DNA from: Pectinophora gossypiella
Lineage: Eukaryota > Arthropoda > Insecta > Lepidoptera > Gelechiidae
Length of the DNA stretch: 64,000 nucleotides
Direction: 5' to 3'
Assembly (NCBI RefSeq): GCF_024362695.1
Contig: NC_065404.1
Coordinates: 9,278,604-9,342,603, forward strand
In this document: positions 35,207-45,545 of the stretch, piece after piece
How the letters are laid out: every line of letters starts with the position of its first letter
Position numbering within the stretch: the first letter of the stretch is position 1
The notes under the pieces: generated by a model
Database searches by the model: none
The model's input: the letters and a program-made list of their open reading frames with translations, nothing else
What the model was told of the DNA's origin: nothing
Position numbers and translations under genes: made by a program

Positions 35207-35385
35207 TTGTACATACATACATACATAAACTCACGCCCGTTATCCCTAATGGGGTGGGCAGAGCCACAAGTAATCAAAGACAACTTGCAGCCACTGTTGA
35301 TACGATGTCGTAAGCTGGATATGATGAACCTTATGGTGATAAGGGATCAGCCTATCGCCCATAACATTAGTCCATCATGTTAGAG
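35207..35385 (+). repeat. Dispersed repeat with CATACATA start
   Basis: ACATACATACATACATAAAC, then CTCACGCCCGTTATCCCTAA, GGGGTGGGCAGAGCCACAAG and TAATCAAAGACAACTTGCAG. The first ~75 bases recur at 61295-61372 and, in weaker form, at 49755-49830. It resembles the start of the 23470 repeat but diverges inside. Confidence 0.6.
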
Positions 35386-35982
35386 GACACAATCCCTCTG
35401 TCGGTTGACGTATTACAGCTTCAGATTTACGTATTTTCTCATTACTTGAGTACATAATTCTTCCAAAATACAATGTAAGGCAGAAGCATACAATATAAAA
35501 AAGAATTGTTGCTTAATATTTGGATCACATTGTGTATAGAATTATTTTGCTGCCTATATTGTTTCTCTTTGTTTTGATCAGAAAAATAAGGGATGGAAAA
35601 TGTAATTGTGCCTGGGTGTACGTAATAAAAAGGGTCAACATTTATACCCAAAACAAAGATAAAAGATGCGTATGTCCATCCATAAAATTACAAGGTTAAA
35701 CGATGGAATTTCTATACAGCGCCATCTTTACTGTTTTTTGAGGAACGTAGCCTGAAAAGTTCCTCGTTAGATTAACAAGCTGCCTAACGATAAAATAATA
35801 AGATTCATAATACACAAACACACAAAAAAGCAAACTTATTAAGCATACTTATTTGTTATTTTACCATATTAGGCCTTATTAGGCATTGTTCCTGTACCTA
35901 ATGGCTTGTTACATAAAGTAAAATGTTCGTATACTTTTACTTAGTTACGCAATTGGCCGTTTGAAGTAAAAGTATTAAAAAA

Positions 35983-36440
35983 AAGCGGCCAAGTGCGAGT
36001 CGGACTCGCCCATGAAGGATTCCGTAACAGCAAGTAACATAATATAAAAGTTTTTTTTAGTTCGTAGTAACTATTGATGTTTTAACTATGAAATTAAATT
36101 ACGGTTTACGATTTATGATGTATTAAAAAAAAACTATTTACTAGATCTGGTTCAAACCAATTTTCGTTGGTAGTTTGCATGCTAATCTATGAAAAAAATT
36201 TTTTTGAGTTTCAGTTATATGTATGGGGACCCCCAAAATTTATTGTTTATTTTTCTATCATTGCGTAAAAATCTTAATGCGGTTCACATAATACACATAT
36301 TTATCAAGTTTCAACAGTATAGCTATTATAGTTTCGGATAAAAGTGGCTGTGACATACGGACTGACGGACAGACGGACGGACAGACATGACGAATCTATA
36401 AGGGTTCCGTTTTTTGCCATTAGGCTACGGAACCCTAAAA
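35983..36440 (-). repeat. Lepidopteran dispersed repeat (GGAACCCT...GCACTTGGCCG family), ~460 bp
   Basis: It begins GCGGCCAAGTGCGAGTCGGA and ends GGCTACGGAACCCTAAAAA, with a GGACAGACGGACGGACAGAC block inside. I recognise this as a very common noncoding repeat of lepidopteran genomes. Plus-orientation partial copies occur at 37230-37390 and 37960-38498, and a short one near 13605. Its class is unclear to me. Confidence 0.75.
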
Positions 36441-36649
36441 AGCCGTCAACTTGAACCGAGTTACGAAAATTTGGATTTATATTTTTAACAGCCAAGGAAA
36501 CTTTTCATTTAGTATTTTAATGTATTTTTGGGTAAAAATATTTTTACCACTGTAGACTTACCAGCGAAAAGGCAAAATATCGAATAACAGGCTCCTTGTT
36601 CTTGCTTTTAGATGTTTGTCTCATTTTCCTTGTATAATTTTGGGGGTTA

Positions 36650-36880
36650 ATGTTATTCGCGACGGTAGGCAAAGCCCTTGGGCTTCAGACTCTAGTTACC
36701 CTACACGTGATCCCTGGGTGGTGCTAAATGTGCGACACGTTCTCCGGTGGTAGGCTTCGGCCCTGGCTGGTTACCAGCCTTTAGATATGATGCACGTCCT
36801 TTCACTCAAACTGCACCTCACCAATATCCGAGGTCTGGCCTCCTTATTCTATGATTGTGGTCAAACGCAAGCCTATATTA
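36650..36880 (+). pseudogene. CR1-like LINE ORF2 N-terminal fragment
   Basis: A frame near 36793-36860 reads HVLSLKLHLTNIRGLASLFY, the characteristic start (LTNIRGL) of the endonuclease domain in CR1/Jockey-superfamily ORF2 proteins. The GC-richer sequence before it (CTGGCTGGTTACCAGCC and neighbours) fits the end of a preceding ORF or a UTR. The frame decays after about 20 codons. Confidence 0.6.
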
Positions 36881-37158
36881 TTTATAAGAAAAGGATAGTA
36901 ACTAAGTACTAGAGTTGCCACGAATAGTGACTTGGCCTAAAATATAATTCAGCCGCCGAATATTCGGCACAAAATACATGCGTCGAGCGCGTGAACAAGA
37001 ATAAGACAGGCAGTGTAGGAAAGGAAGGTAGTGAACCCCAACATGAATTCCTCAGGCGACGAAACATTGCAGTATGATGAAATATTGTGAAATAGATATA
37101 AGTACACTAAGGTCGCAACCTGTCTACTCATTGCGGGGCATAAGTTTCCATGGTTTGG

Positions 37159-37390
37159 TAACTTATTGTAGGTTTGCCTCAGATAACGTTACGTAATTAC
37201 CTATATGTATAGTGTAATTACGTTTCGTAAAAATATTTTTTGACTTTGAGTTTGCTATTTTTAGGGTCAGAACCTTAAAAAGGAAAACGGAACCCTTAAA
37301 GGGTCACTTTGTTATCTGTCCGTCTGTCTGTCACATTATCGCAGCAGCAGCAGTCTTACAGGAAAATCATAATTTTGATGTTGCGTACTT
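37159..37390 (+). repeat. Left member of direct repeats flanking GPCR exon 3
   Basis: It runs TAACTTATTGTA...CCTCAGATAACGTTACG...GTTTCGTAAAAATATTTTTT...AACGGAACCCTTAAAGGGTC...GTCTTACAGGAAAATC. The right member starts at 37906. Both contain a fragment of the GGAACCCT dispersed repeat. The left copy carries an extra ~15 bases around 37195-37210. Confidence 0.85.
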
Positions 37391-37650
37391 TTTTTGGTAT
37401 GCGTACCGAATTCCGAATAATAGCCGAACATCGTGGCATTTATAGTAATTATCTATTTTTGAAATTATAAAAGAATTTACTTGCAATAAACACAAAGAAA
37501 ATCACTACCAACCGAATTCAAAGAGAAAATTCTTAAAAGCGAACCGCTAACCTAGGTACAATACTATATTTTTACACTTGAAGTTCGGTTGAAAGCCGAA
37601 GTGATAAGTCAAAAGTTGCACGTCTTCAATATTAAACTGGTTGGTTCCAG

Positions 37651-37810
37651 CTGGGTGTTCGGCGACTTCTTGTGCAAAATGTACCAGTTCGTACATTCGC
37701 TGAGCTACACGGCATCCATCTTTATTCTGGTGGTCATCTGCACCGAGAGGTACTTTGCCATCATACACCCCATCACCTGCAAGCAGATCCTTACTTCCAC
37801 CCGACTAAGG
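37651..37810 (+). CDS. TrissinR: Trissin receptor-like GPCR, coding exon 3 (ECL1, TM3, ICL2)
   Basis: After GGTTCCAG the exon completes a Ser codon and encodes residues 128-180. WVFGDFLC supplies the ECL1 WxFG motif and the conserved TM3 cysteine (C135, disulfide partner of C217 in exon 4). TM3 is MYQFVHSLSYTASIFILVVI, followed by the ERY triplet (159-161), the class A DRY equivalent for G-protein coupling. ICL2 reads FAIIHPITCKQILTSTRLR. The donor GTAAGT is at 37811, phase 0. This is the most diagnostic exon for the trissin-receptor assignment. It sits between two ~220-bp direct repeats. Confidence 0.87.
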
Positions 37811-37905
37811 GTAAGTGTGTTCATATTTTGTGTACTTAAAAACTTCTTAATAGACACTAAGTCAAGAGAATGTTCTTCAAATTAGGAGCTCACTTTTTTT
37901 TAATG

Positions 37906-38498
37906 TAACTTATTGTATGTTGGCCTCAGATAACGTTACGTATAGTGAAATTACGTTTCGTAAAAATATTTTTTGACTTTGAGTTTGCTATTTTTAGGGT
38001 CCGAACCTTAAAAGGGAAAACGGAACCCTTAAAGGGTCACTTTGTTATCTGTGCGTCTGTCTGTCACATTTTCGCAGCAGTAGCAGTCTTACAGGAAAAT
38101 CATAATTTTGTTGTTGCGTAACAAAAAATATGGTTTCCGACCAGAAACTTATTTGCAGTTAGTAAACTAATCGCCCCCTCTGGTTGATTGAGGGGAGGCC
38201 TGTGCCCAGCAGTGGGACGTATATAGGCTGTTTATGTATGTATGTAAACTAATCGCAACCTACCTGTTGCATGTCTATGCATGGAGACAATAGTTTTTCA
38301 TTGGCAAAAAACCAGTTTCTGCGATTTAAAAATTATATGCAGTTGGTAAACAAATCGCGACCTACGTCAATGTATGGGGGCAATACTTTTTCAAACGCAA
38401 AGTCAAAGCCTCCCTTAGATTATTTTTGGTAATTTACGGCAGTTTGTACGGAACTCTCGGTGCGCGAGTCGGACACGCACTTGACCGGCATTTTTAAA
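37906..38498 (+). repeat. Right member of direct repeats flanking exon 3, within a longer dispersed repeat
   Basis: 37906-38120 closely matches 37159-37390. The GGAACCCT-family sequence then seems to continue to GGACACGCACTTGACCGGC and an A-run at ~38498, interrupted by the LINE tail at 38174-38235. Confidence 0.75.
38174..38235 (+). mobile_element. LINE 3' tail fragment
   Basis: CCCCTCTGGTTGATTGAGGG, then GAGGCCTGTGCCCAGCAGTG, GGACGTATATAGGCTG and TGTATGTATG. The same tail appears at 46270-46330 and, split by a SINE, at 40478-40830. It is an RTE-like terminal sequence. Confidence 0.65.
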
Positions 38499-39641
38499 AA
38501 ATTCACACCTCTGTTCCGCCAACCTAAACAAAAACACGTGGTAAATACGAAAATCGTGCTTTGCTTCGTTTCTTTCCGTCACTAATCACAGCATGCACCT
38601 TTATGGTGGAAAATGTCGTCTCTCTTTGTCTCTAAACCTCGGTTGAAACACACAGAAAGAAATGTGTCATTTATTATTATTTACCGGCTTGTACTACGAC
38701 CTCTCTCGCGTTGACATTAACCTAATATTCATTTCCGTGCTGTCTTTAGGGAGATAGAACTGGCTTCTATTTGTAGGTGTTCATTTATTTAGTTTCCACT
38801 TGCGACGTCACCCTTCCTTTACCCACTACTTGAACGTCTCTCTTTGTAAATCAAGCAGGTTTGCAAGATAGTCAAGAACGTAGGTGAGAGTTTACATTAA
38901 AAGGTGAGAGTTATTCAATAAAATATTTTGACTTTGACTTTACAGCAAGATTTTTGCGTCATTATTCTCATTATCCTCGTAAAACAATAACTTACGGTAT
39001 ATAGGTAGTGAGAATTATACATAAAATCATCATCATTTATCGGATGAAAGTAGGTAGGTATGTTAATTATCCAGCTTCGGGATCAAGAAGATTCAGGTAG
39101 CTACTACTCTAGATTTTTCTTTTATTTTTTGCTACGAAAATGTACTTAACTTATAATCAAACAGAAAGCTGGTAAAATTATGGACTACCGTCGCATTTCG
39201 TCTATATAAGAGCTGAATAAAATGTACTGAGCGTGCTGAAAAAATAGGGATTATTCAGATGAAAAAAATAGGTTCGCCAGCAGTTTGTAAAGGCATTAGC
39301 GAACCTTTTTTTCATCTGCAGGGAAATGTTGTCTGAATGGTGCGTAGCCTAACATCATTAAATGTTTTTGGGAGCTCTAAACGAAAATTTGTAAGTTTCT
39401 ATACAAATGAGTTTTGCAAGTGGAGGGCATAATTTATTACATCACCTATATACTACTTGTTTATGGGTACTCCGTGTAAAAGAGCGGCAAATCGTTAGAA
39501 GACAACATAACAGTTATCTTATGTAAGTACCTAAGTAGACATGATAATCTCTACACTGCTAGGTTATTATAGTCCTTTGCCTATAATTTTAGTCCACTAT
39601 TTCATCATTTCTACAATGCTGGAAACAGTTCTGGATTCCTC

Positions 39642-39798
39642 GTACGTTCTGTCATGAAAATTATCATGTAGGTACCCACTTTAGAACCCTGTCGCAGTAA
39701 CATATTTGACAATTAGTGAGACTTACAGTTTAATTTGTCAAAAAAGTTAATGTGACATGGTACCAAATTGTATACATATTAAATGGTCGTGACCGTAC
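39642..39798. mobile_element. ~148-bp inverted-repeat element (copy 3 of 3)
   Basis: It starts GTACGTTCTGTCATG and ends TGGTCGTGACCGTAC, with CCACTTTAGAACCCTGTCGC and AGTTAATGTGACATGGTACC inside. It is the most diverged of the three at its left end. Confidence 0.7.
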
Positions 39799-40061
39799 CA
39801 GAAATTTCAGTTTTGTATGGAATTATAATCACTAATACAGAATAGATAACGATAATTTATTTTGACAAATTTGACGCGTATAGTCTAGCACCGCACACTG
39901 GCTGACATCCTATTTTTTTCTAAACAAAACTTAAATCGACTCTATATTCCATCAAAAATGAAAATTCTGGCAACGCGGACGATTCGGTCTCCTTCTTGAG
40001 TAATGCAATGCTTAAGTATTCTAAGTTATTTTAATATACTACAGCTGCTGCTATCGTGTAG

Positions 40062-40130
40062 GTTGTGAGATGAATGACCGACTCATCAACCTTGGTGTCC
40101 GGGTTCTATTGAGCCGCCAAAGGCCCCATA
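40062..40130. repeat. SINE 3' fragment
   Basis: GACTCATCAACCTTGGTGTC followed by GAGCCGCCAAAGGCCCC matches the tail of the SINE at 59680-60022 and the fragment at 5067-5170. Confidence 0.55.
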
Positions 40131-40477
40131 AATGTGTCATATTCCTTTTTTATGTGTCATAGTCATAAATCAATCGGTGAAACAGCAGAACCAACGTAAT
40201 ACCGTGAAATAAACGGGTTGGCTCTCAAGACTTTATGGTAATTTGGTAGGGTTCACACAAAATATTCTACTTTACCGCAGTCATCTTTAGAGAAACGATC
40301 GGAGAAATGTGTTATGTAACTAAAGGTTCTATGCGTCGTTATTCGCATAAAGCTTGAAAGAGTGTTATTTACAGGTGCAAATTATTTACCTTTATCCGCT
40401 TATCTACTACGAATTTTACTTGACACCTCTCGTTTTGTTTGTCGATTTTTTTTAAATATATACCTCCCTCCCCCTTC

Positions 40478-40830
40478 ACATGATTGAGAGGAGTGTGAAC
40501 ACCAGTGGGACTTCATCATCATCATCATCAGCCCATTAACGTCCCCACTGCTAGGGCACGGGCCTTCCCTATGGATGGTTAGGGAGAACGGGCCTTAAAC
40601 CATCACGCGGGCCCAGTGCGGATTGATGGTTATTAACGACTGCTAATGTAGCCGGGACCAACGGCTTAACGTGCCTTCCGAAGCACGGAGGACCTCGAGG
40701 TGAAAACTTTTTTTTGTGGTCACCCATCCTATGACCGGCCTTTGCGAAAGTTGCTTAACTTCAACAATCGCAGACCGAGCGCGTTTACCGCTGCGCCACC
40801 GAGCTCCTCAGTGGGACTTATAGGCAGTTT
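40478..40830 (+). mobile_element. RTE-like LINE tail interrupted by a SINE
   Basis: 40478-40513 (TTCACATGATTGAGAGGAGT...CAGTGGGACTT) continues at 40809-40830 (CAGTGGGACTTATAGGCAGT) once the SINE and one TSD copy are removed. The joined sequence has the form of the LINE tail at 38174-38235. Confidence 0.7.
40514..40808 (-). mobile_element. SINE with tRNA-like plus 5S-like head (copy 2), 11-bp TSD
   Basis: In minus orientation: AGGAGCTCGGTGGCGCAGCG, the 5S-like block TTGAAGTTAAGCAAC...GGATGGGTGACC, A-run, shared core, LINE-like tail and ATGATGATGATG end. CAGTGGGACTT flanks it exactly (40503-40513 and 40809-40819), fixing both boundaries at 295 bp. Confidence 0.92.
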
Positions 40831-40831
40831 A

Positions 40832-41020
40832 TACAGGGTGTTAGTGACATCGTAACGAATACTGATAGGGATTATTCACACCATGATTCTGAATTAATAT
40901 CAAGTGGAATTTCCTGTTGTAAAATTCATGAAAATTTTAGTGTTTTTTTTATTTCCAATGCCATACTTTTGTGACGAAAAATTCCGTCAGTCAGGATTAT
41001 GGTCTGAATCATACCTGTAT
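40832..41020. mobile_element. TACAGGGTG-family palindrome
   Basis: TACAGGGTGTTAGTGACATC...GATATCAAGTGG-type left arm, AT-rich centre, then a shortened right arm ending GGTCTGAATCATACCTGTAT. It abuts the interrupted LINE tail directly. Confidence 0.75.
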
Positions 41021-41375
41021 ATTTGTATGTTATATACAACATATGAGCTTCTTTACAATAATTAATTTTAACAACTTACGACTAGAATATTAATGTAATG
41101 TGTGTATATTTTAATGTTGTAAATGTATATGTGTGTCGTAGATTTTACCTAAATAAACTTTTTTATTATTATTATAACTAGAACTAAGCTAAATTTAATT
41201 CGCGGTTTGGGCAAAAGAAACCTGGAAAGTCGGGGGATAACCGGTACCTACTAGCTACCTTATAATTTTGTACGTTAGGCAATAATTAATGAGACCGATA
41301 TTGGAGAGCACTTTTGCTTATTTGCCTTTTCAAAATTGCAGACCATCGCTGTCTTGAAGAGACATGTTGCAAGGG

Positions 41376-41498
41376 GTTTCTCTCTCTCTCTTTCTCTCTC
41401 TCTCTATTTAAGAGCTGCGCTCTTGTCGGTGAAGTAATCGCCATTCCTCTCTTCTTCCCGTCAAAACCTTCACCTTCCGATACGACACGACCTGCACC
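41376..41498 (-). mobile_element. 5'-truncated LINE 3' end with 9-bp TSD
   Basis: This is the reverse orientation of the 12004-12460 element's end: GGTGCAGGTCGTGTCGTATC through AAGAGCGCAGCTCTTAAATA and a GAGAGA tract. TTGCAAGGG occurs exactly on both sides (41367-41375 and 41499-41507). The rejoined flank reads as a continuous short frame, possibly part of an older element. Confidence 0.82.
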
Positions 41499-41557
41499 TT
41501 GCAAGGGATTTACTATACGAAATTTAAAAAAGTGCTGAATATTAACATCATTAAATG

Positions 41558-41583
41558 ACACAATAGCTATAAAGCTATTGTGT
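41558..41583. repeat. Perfect 11-bp hairpin
   Basis: ACACAATAGCT, ATAA, AGCTATTGTGT. Isolated; no associated feature was recognised. Confidence 0.6.
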
Positions 41584-42119
41584 GGATGTGCCTACTTAGT
41601 TGTTTCCGACGACGTTCTCACAATATAATATTCCTGTTAGTAACGATTGTTGGTAACGTTTTCATTATTTTTTTATGTGAATATAAGGCTGAGTGTCCAA
41701 AGATTGATGAGAACCAATCGAATCGCCTTTTTCAGTCGCGCTCACCGCAAATCCTGTGGATACGGCTTTGCAGAGGACTATTTATGTAAGGGTATACAAA
41801 ACAAGTGGTGTGCGAGAGATGTGAAAAATGCCGTTACATATCCACGCTCCACTCATCTTCATACAGTTATGTTATGTTAGTGGACTCTGTTTTCCGCATG
41901 TAGACTCTAAGATGGCCCATTATGCGTGTAATTGTTGACTACGTAAGCCAACCTAACTCCTTCCAGAAGCTCAGAAGCGTCCTGGGGTGGTTTTCGAGTT
42001 TGTAACTAAATTTCTAAACACGCAATTTAGATTCACGTTTTCTCGAAAAATTTCGACTCACGAAATCTCGACACATAGTATATCGACAAACTAAATTTCT
42101 CACATGCTTCGCGGAGCGA

Positions 42120-42361
42120 CCCCCTTCCTTTGAAGATTTTTACCCGTTGTGCTGACACTCCCGTGCATTCCAGGATTACATGGGGGGCAGTTTCTTCTGC
42201 ATCCAGACAGCCTTTAAAAATGGGTTGTCCGTTATCCCTAAATTAAATAGGTGTTTCTTGAGTGGGCAGTGACCCGTAATTCTGCCCACTACTATTCGGA
42301 GGTCATTGCGGTTTAAGCGAAGTAGTCGGCGAGTGAAGCTCTTGGATATATAGCTCTTCAT
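42120..42361 (-). pseudogene. LINE remnant: C-terminal zinc-binding region after RNase H
   Basis: On the minus strand, RNDLRIVVGRITGHCPLKKH LFNLGITDNPF shifts frame and continues KGCLDAEETAPHVILEC. The GHCPLxxHL...C-x2-C...H-x4-C layout is typical of the tail that follows RNase H in Jockey/R1/I-type LINE proteins. There is one frameshift and no further domains. Confidence 0.65.
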
Positions 42362-42830
42362 ACAGTTTTACAGTGTCGCATTCCCGCTCTGTTAACTTGC
42401 CCCGTACATCTCTGGTGATAACGCTTGCTTCGGTTCTTAGTTTCGGTACGGTACGCACTTCGTTCTGGTGGAAACTCCGCCTTACTTTTGTATTTTATCG
42501 TGGGGCTATTTCATAGTATTTCACTTCCTTCAATATTTGATTGCTTTTCTGTGAATTTCGGTAAAGTTGATTCATTATGTCTCATTTGGGGAAATATTAA
42601 GTTACATTTTGTATTAACTCGAAATTATTTTTATCAGATAATAATTCTAACAAAACAGTTGAAACAGTTGTAGAATTCGAACATACCATCACACCTGTAT
42701 TCCTGAAAGGGTATGCAGAGGTGTATAGTATTGGTGTCTGGTCAGACAGACTATTTATATTGGAGGGCTTACCTACAAGATTTTTTAATTCGTATTGTTT
42801 TCTTTATTTGTCTAGTCAAATATCATTTTA

Positions 42831-43062
42831 TATAGGGTGCTAATGACACCGTAACGAATACTGAGGGGTATGAGTCAGACCATGATTCTGATTTGATATC
42901 AAGTGGAATTTGCTGTCGGAAAATTCATGAAAAATTTTGTGTTTTTTAAATTATTTTCATTTCCATACTTTTGCGACGGAAAAATCCACTTGATATCAAC
43001 TCAGAATTATGGTCTGAATCATTCTTCAAAGATTTCGTTACGATCTCACTAACACCCTGTAT
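42831..43062. mobile_element. TACAGGGTG-family palindrome, most complete copy
   Basis: The left arm runs from TATAGGGTGCTAATGACACC through CGTAACGAATACTGAGGG, CAGACCATGATTCTGA and GATATCAAGTGGAATTTGC. The centre is AT-rich. The right arm mirrors it: GACGGAAAAATCCACTTGAT, CAACTCAGAATTATGGTCTG, CGTTACGATCTCACTAACAC and CCTGTAT. Each arm is about 90 bp. No coding capacity. Confidence 0.85.
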
Positions 43063-43735
43063 GTATGTATAATATCTGTAACTGCAGGTAAAAATCCTTA
43101 GATCTACGAACAAATTTGTAAGTAGATATACTACGTACAAGTTCATTAAAACTTAGCAGTCGAGACGTCCAAAAGTCAGGCCGTTGATTTCATTTTCGTT
43201 TTGTGAACTCAACAATTTATAAAGCTCAGGCGTCGCTGTAATTCATTGATTTTGTTATCTCAACTTTATTCGACATAAGAAAGAAGTGATTAGGCGTAAG
43301 AATACATGAGAACCATTTCAAAGCGAAGCTGTCTTACTCCCATTAAGCATTAAGTTGCGAAAGTCGCAGAAATGTGGTTGTTCTGTTAAATCTCGCTAAA
43401 GGAATTTATTTGTTTGTTCTTTGTCTAGGGAAAGTAAACCCGAGATGGGTATCCCGCTCAAGGAAAATAGTCAACGCCACGTCGGCAGTTCTCAGGAACT
43501 CTGTGATGTGAGACACGCAAACTATGGCATTCTTTTCACTGTTTCTGTAAAAATATGCAACGGAAGCAAAGGTGATTCCTCTTTTTGAGATTATAATATT
43601 TTAAATAAGTAAAACATCGCAAATATTCTTGGATTGTTTTTCGAATCTCTCTAATTGGTAACCAAAAGGCAAAACGGGTCGGGCAAAACGGTTAGCTACC
43701 TATCTTGCCCTGAATTTTTTTCTAGTTTATGTAGT

Positions 43736-43970
43736 AAGTCACCCACTTAATTTCTGGCCTGCGGGCGAGTTTACACTTTTTTTTTAGTGTGCTCGCCTGA
43801 GTTATTTCATGAGACCAGTCCAGTTTACTCCGAATTTTTATTAAGAGGTAATTTGGTCCTAAAATGTTATAAATGATATGTTTTATGTGGGAAGACCAAA
43901 TTACCTCTTCATTCTTCGTTCGGAGTAAACCCGCTCGCAGGCCAGATATTCAGTAAGCGACTTGCCACCC
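43736..43970. mobile_element. ~235-bp foldback element
   Basis: The left part, AAGTCACCCACTTAATTTCT then GGCCTGCGGGCGAGTTTAC, pairs with the right part, GTAAACCCGCTCGCAGGCC then AGATATTCAGTAAGCGACTT. A second, inner inverted pair, GAGGTAATTTGGTC / GACCAAATTACCTC, surrounds the centre, so two palindromes are nested. Confidence 0.7.
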
Positions 43971-45399
43971 ATGTTTTTTATGGACTACGGATATTTATTG
44001 TTTGCCTTTTTTCACAATTATTTAAGATATCACAATTATATTTTTTTCACAATTATATAAGATCTACTTACTCGAAATTATTTAAGATATAATATTACAT
44101 TTATTGATAAAGTAAGTAAAATTATCCACTTATATTAACATTAATTAAAACATTAAATTAATGCACAAACAATGCAGGTCAATCTAAAATGGGCGGTATT
44201 TTAGATCTTGCCAAAGAAACCTGTTGAACCAGGAACGAGCCGGCGCAGGGTTCACTACGGCGGTCCTCAAGCGCCTCTCCAACAAGTGAATGTAATCCTT
44301 GGCCGCCGAGCACCACACACCCTTAGTCTCGACGGAAAAAGAGACAAAATCGTGGAATTATAAGACAATAAAGATAAATGACATGTTTGCAAGGAAACAA
44401 TCAGCGTACCTCCAGGAAAAATTCATTTCCTTCATCTAAATAGAAGTCGCTTTTTAACAGGTAATTAACTAACTGTTATGAAGACTGACTATGGCCTAAT
44501 TCTATTTCTCTTTTGTTTTGTATTTTGTTTTTTCCTGTTTGTGCAATAAAGTATTTGTTATGTTATGTTATAACTATACTCAATAAATATATTCATAAAT
44601 TCAGCTGAAAAATGTATTATGTTTTACGAGTAGTAATTACCCGTTTTGTACAAACTACATAAAATTTCGTTTGGACTGATGCAACACGACAAAGGAAATT
44701 ATATTTTTAAAGAAGTGAAAACATTACATTTAGTTAGGGTACCCGTATTGGGATTACTTCCCCTAACAGAAGCTCTTTTAAAACATTATACATATTTACC
44801 GCTTAGGATTATAATATATTTTGTTTTGAACTATCAAAATAATTACTAAGTTGATGTTTGTTTAGGATTCATGAAATTTAAAAGCCGATAGTGTATTTAA
44901 TCTACTAGCAGAGTGAGGACGTGACATTTAAAGTATGGCAAGTATGGTTTATGGTTTTATTCCAATCTATGAAGCCAATGGGGTCACGTAGCAAATGATA
45001 TCAGGGGAAATTTGTTTCGCGAAGCTCAACCATTCTATAGGTTATAACATTCTACCAAAATGATATTGCCAATATCATAATAAAGATTATGACATAAGTA
45101 GAACCTAATTAACGAGAACCTATCGGTAACAATATGGTTCATAATTATGTATTGATTAAATATTACACGTCCAACGTGAGGACATATTAAGTAGGTACTT
45201 ATTTAATGGATTATGTAACTATTGTTGACGCCACAATGGAAAAATATTTTATGGGTTATAGAAAATAATAAATAAGACTCAGACAAGAGTATTTACCAGC
45301 ATACCTGTATTATTAGATTCTTTCCTTTAGTGTATACGCAAAAGTTGTGTCAGGTTTGCGGAATGGCGATATGATAGCGATAGATTTAATTTTCCAATT

Positions 45400-45545
45400 T
45401 GTATGTGTAGGTGAACCGACGATCTGGTGAAGGTCGCGGGAAGCCGCTAGATGCGGGCAGCGCAGGACCGATCGTCGTGGAGATCCTTGGCATAGGCCTC
45501 CCTATGCCCAGCAGTGGGCGTCGCACGGCTGATGATGATGTGTGT
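45400..45545 (+). mobile_element. RTE-like LINE 3' end
   Basis: Frame blocks RRSGEGRGKPLDAGSAGPIV VEILG precede GCCTCCCTATGCCCAGCAGT and GGCTGATGATGATGTG. This is the end of an RTE-type ORF2 and its 3' tail. The following ~190 bases may belong to another fragment that I cannot name. Confidence 0.6.

Larger units (their letters stand above)
31387..37650 (+). other. GPCR intron 2 (6264 bp)
   Basis: GTGAGT at the left, TTCCAG at the right, phase 2. It contains TACAGGGTG-family arms (32715-33020), two copies of a ~148-bp inverted-repeat element, a 460-bp dispersed repeat (35983-36440), a CR1-like fragment (36650-36880) and a repeat just upstream of exon 3. A TGTGCAATAAAGTATATTTG element-like 3' end with TTGAT repeats is near 34300. 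In 31400-32700, 33030-34280 and 35400-35980 I see nothing further. Confidence 0.85.

Noticed and set aside
35983..36440. Possible conserved gene because of strong similarity to other genomic sequence I recall
   Set aside because: It is a common noncoding lepidopteran repeat with no maintained frame.
37159..38120. Spaced repeats as a CRISPR-like array
   Set aside because: Only two long copies flank a coding exon in a eukaryotic genome; there is no array structure.
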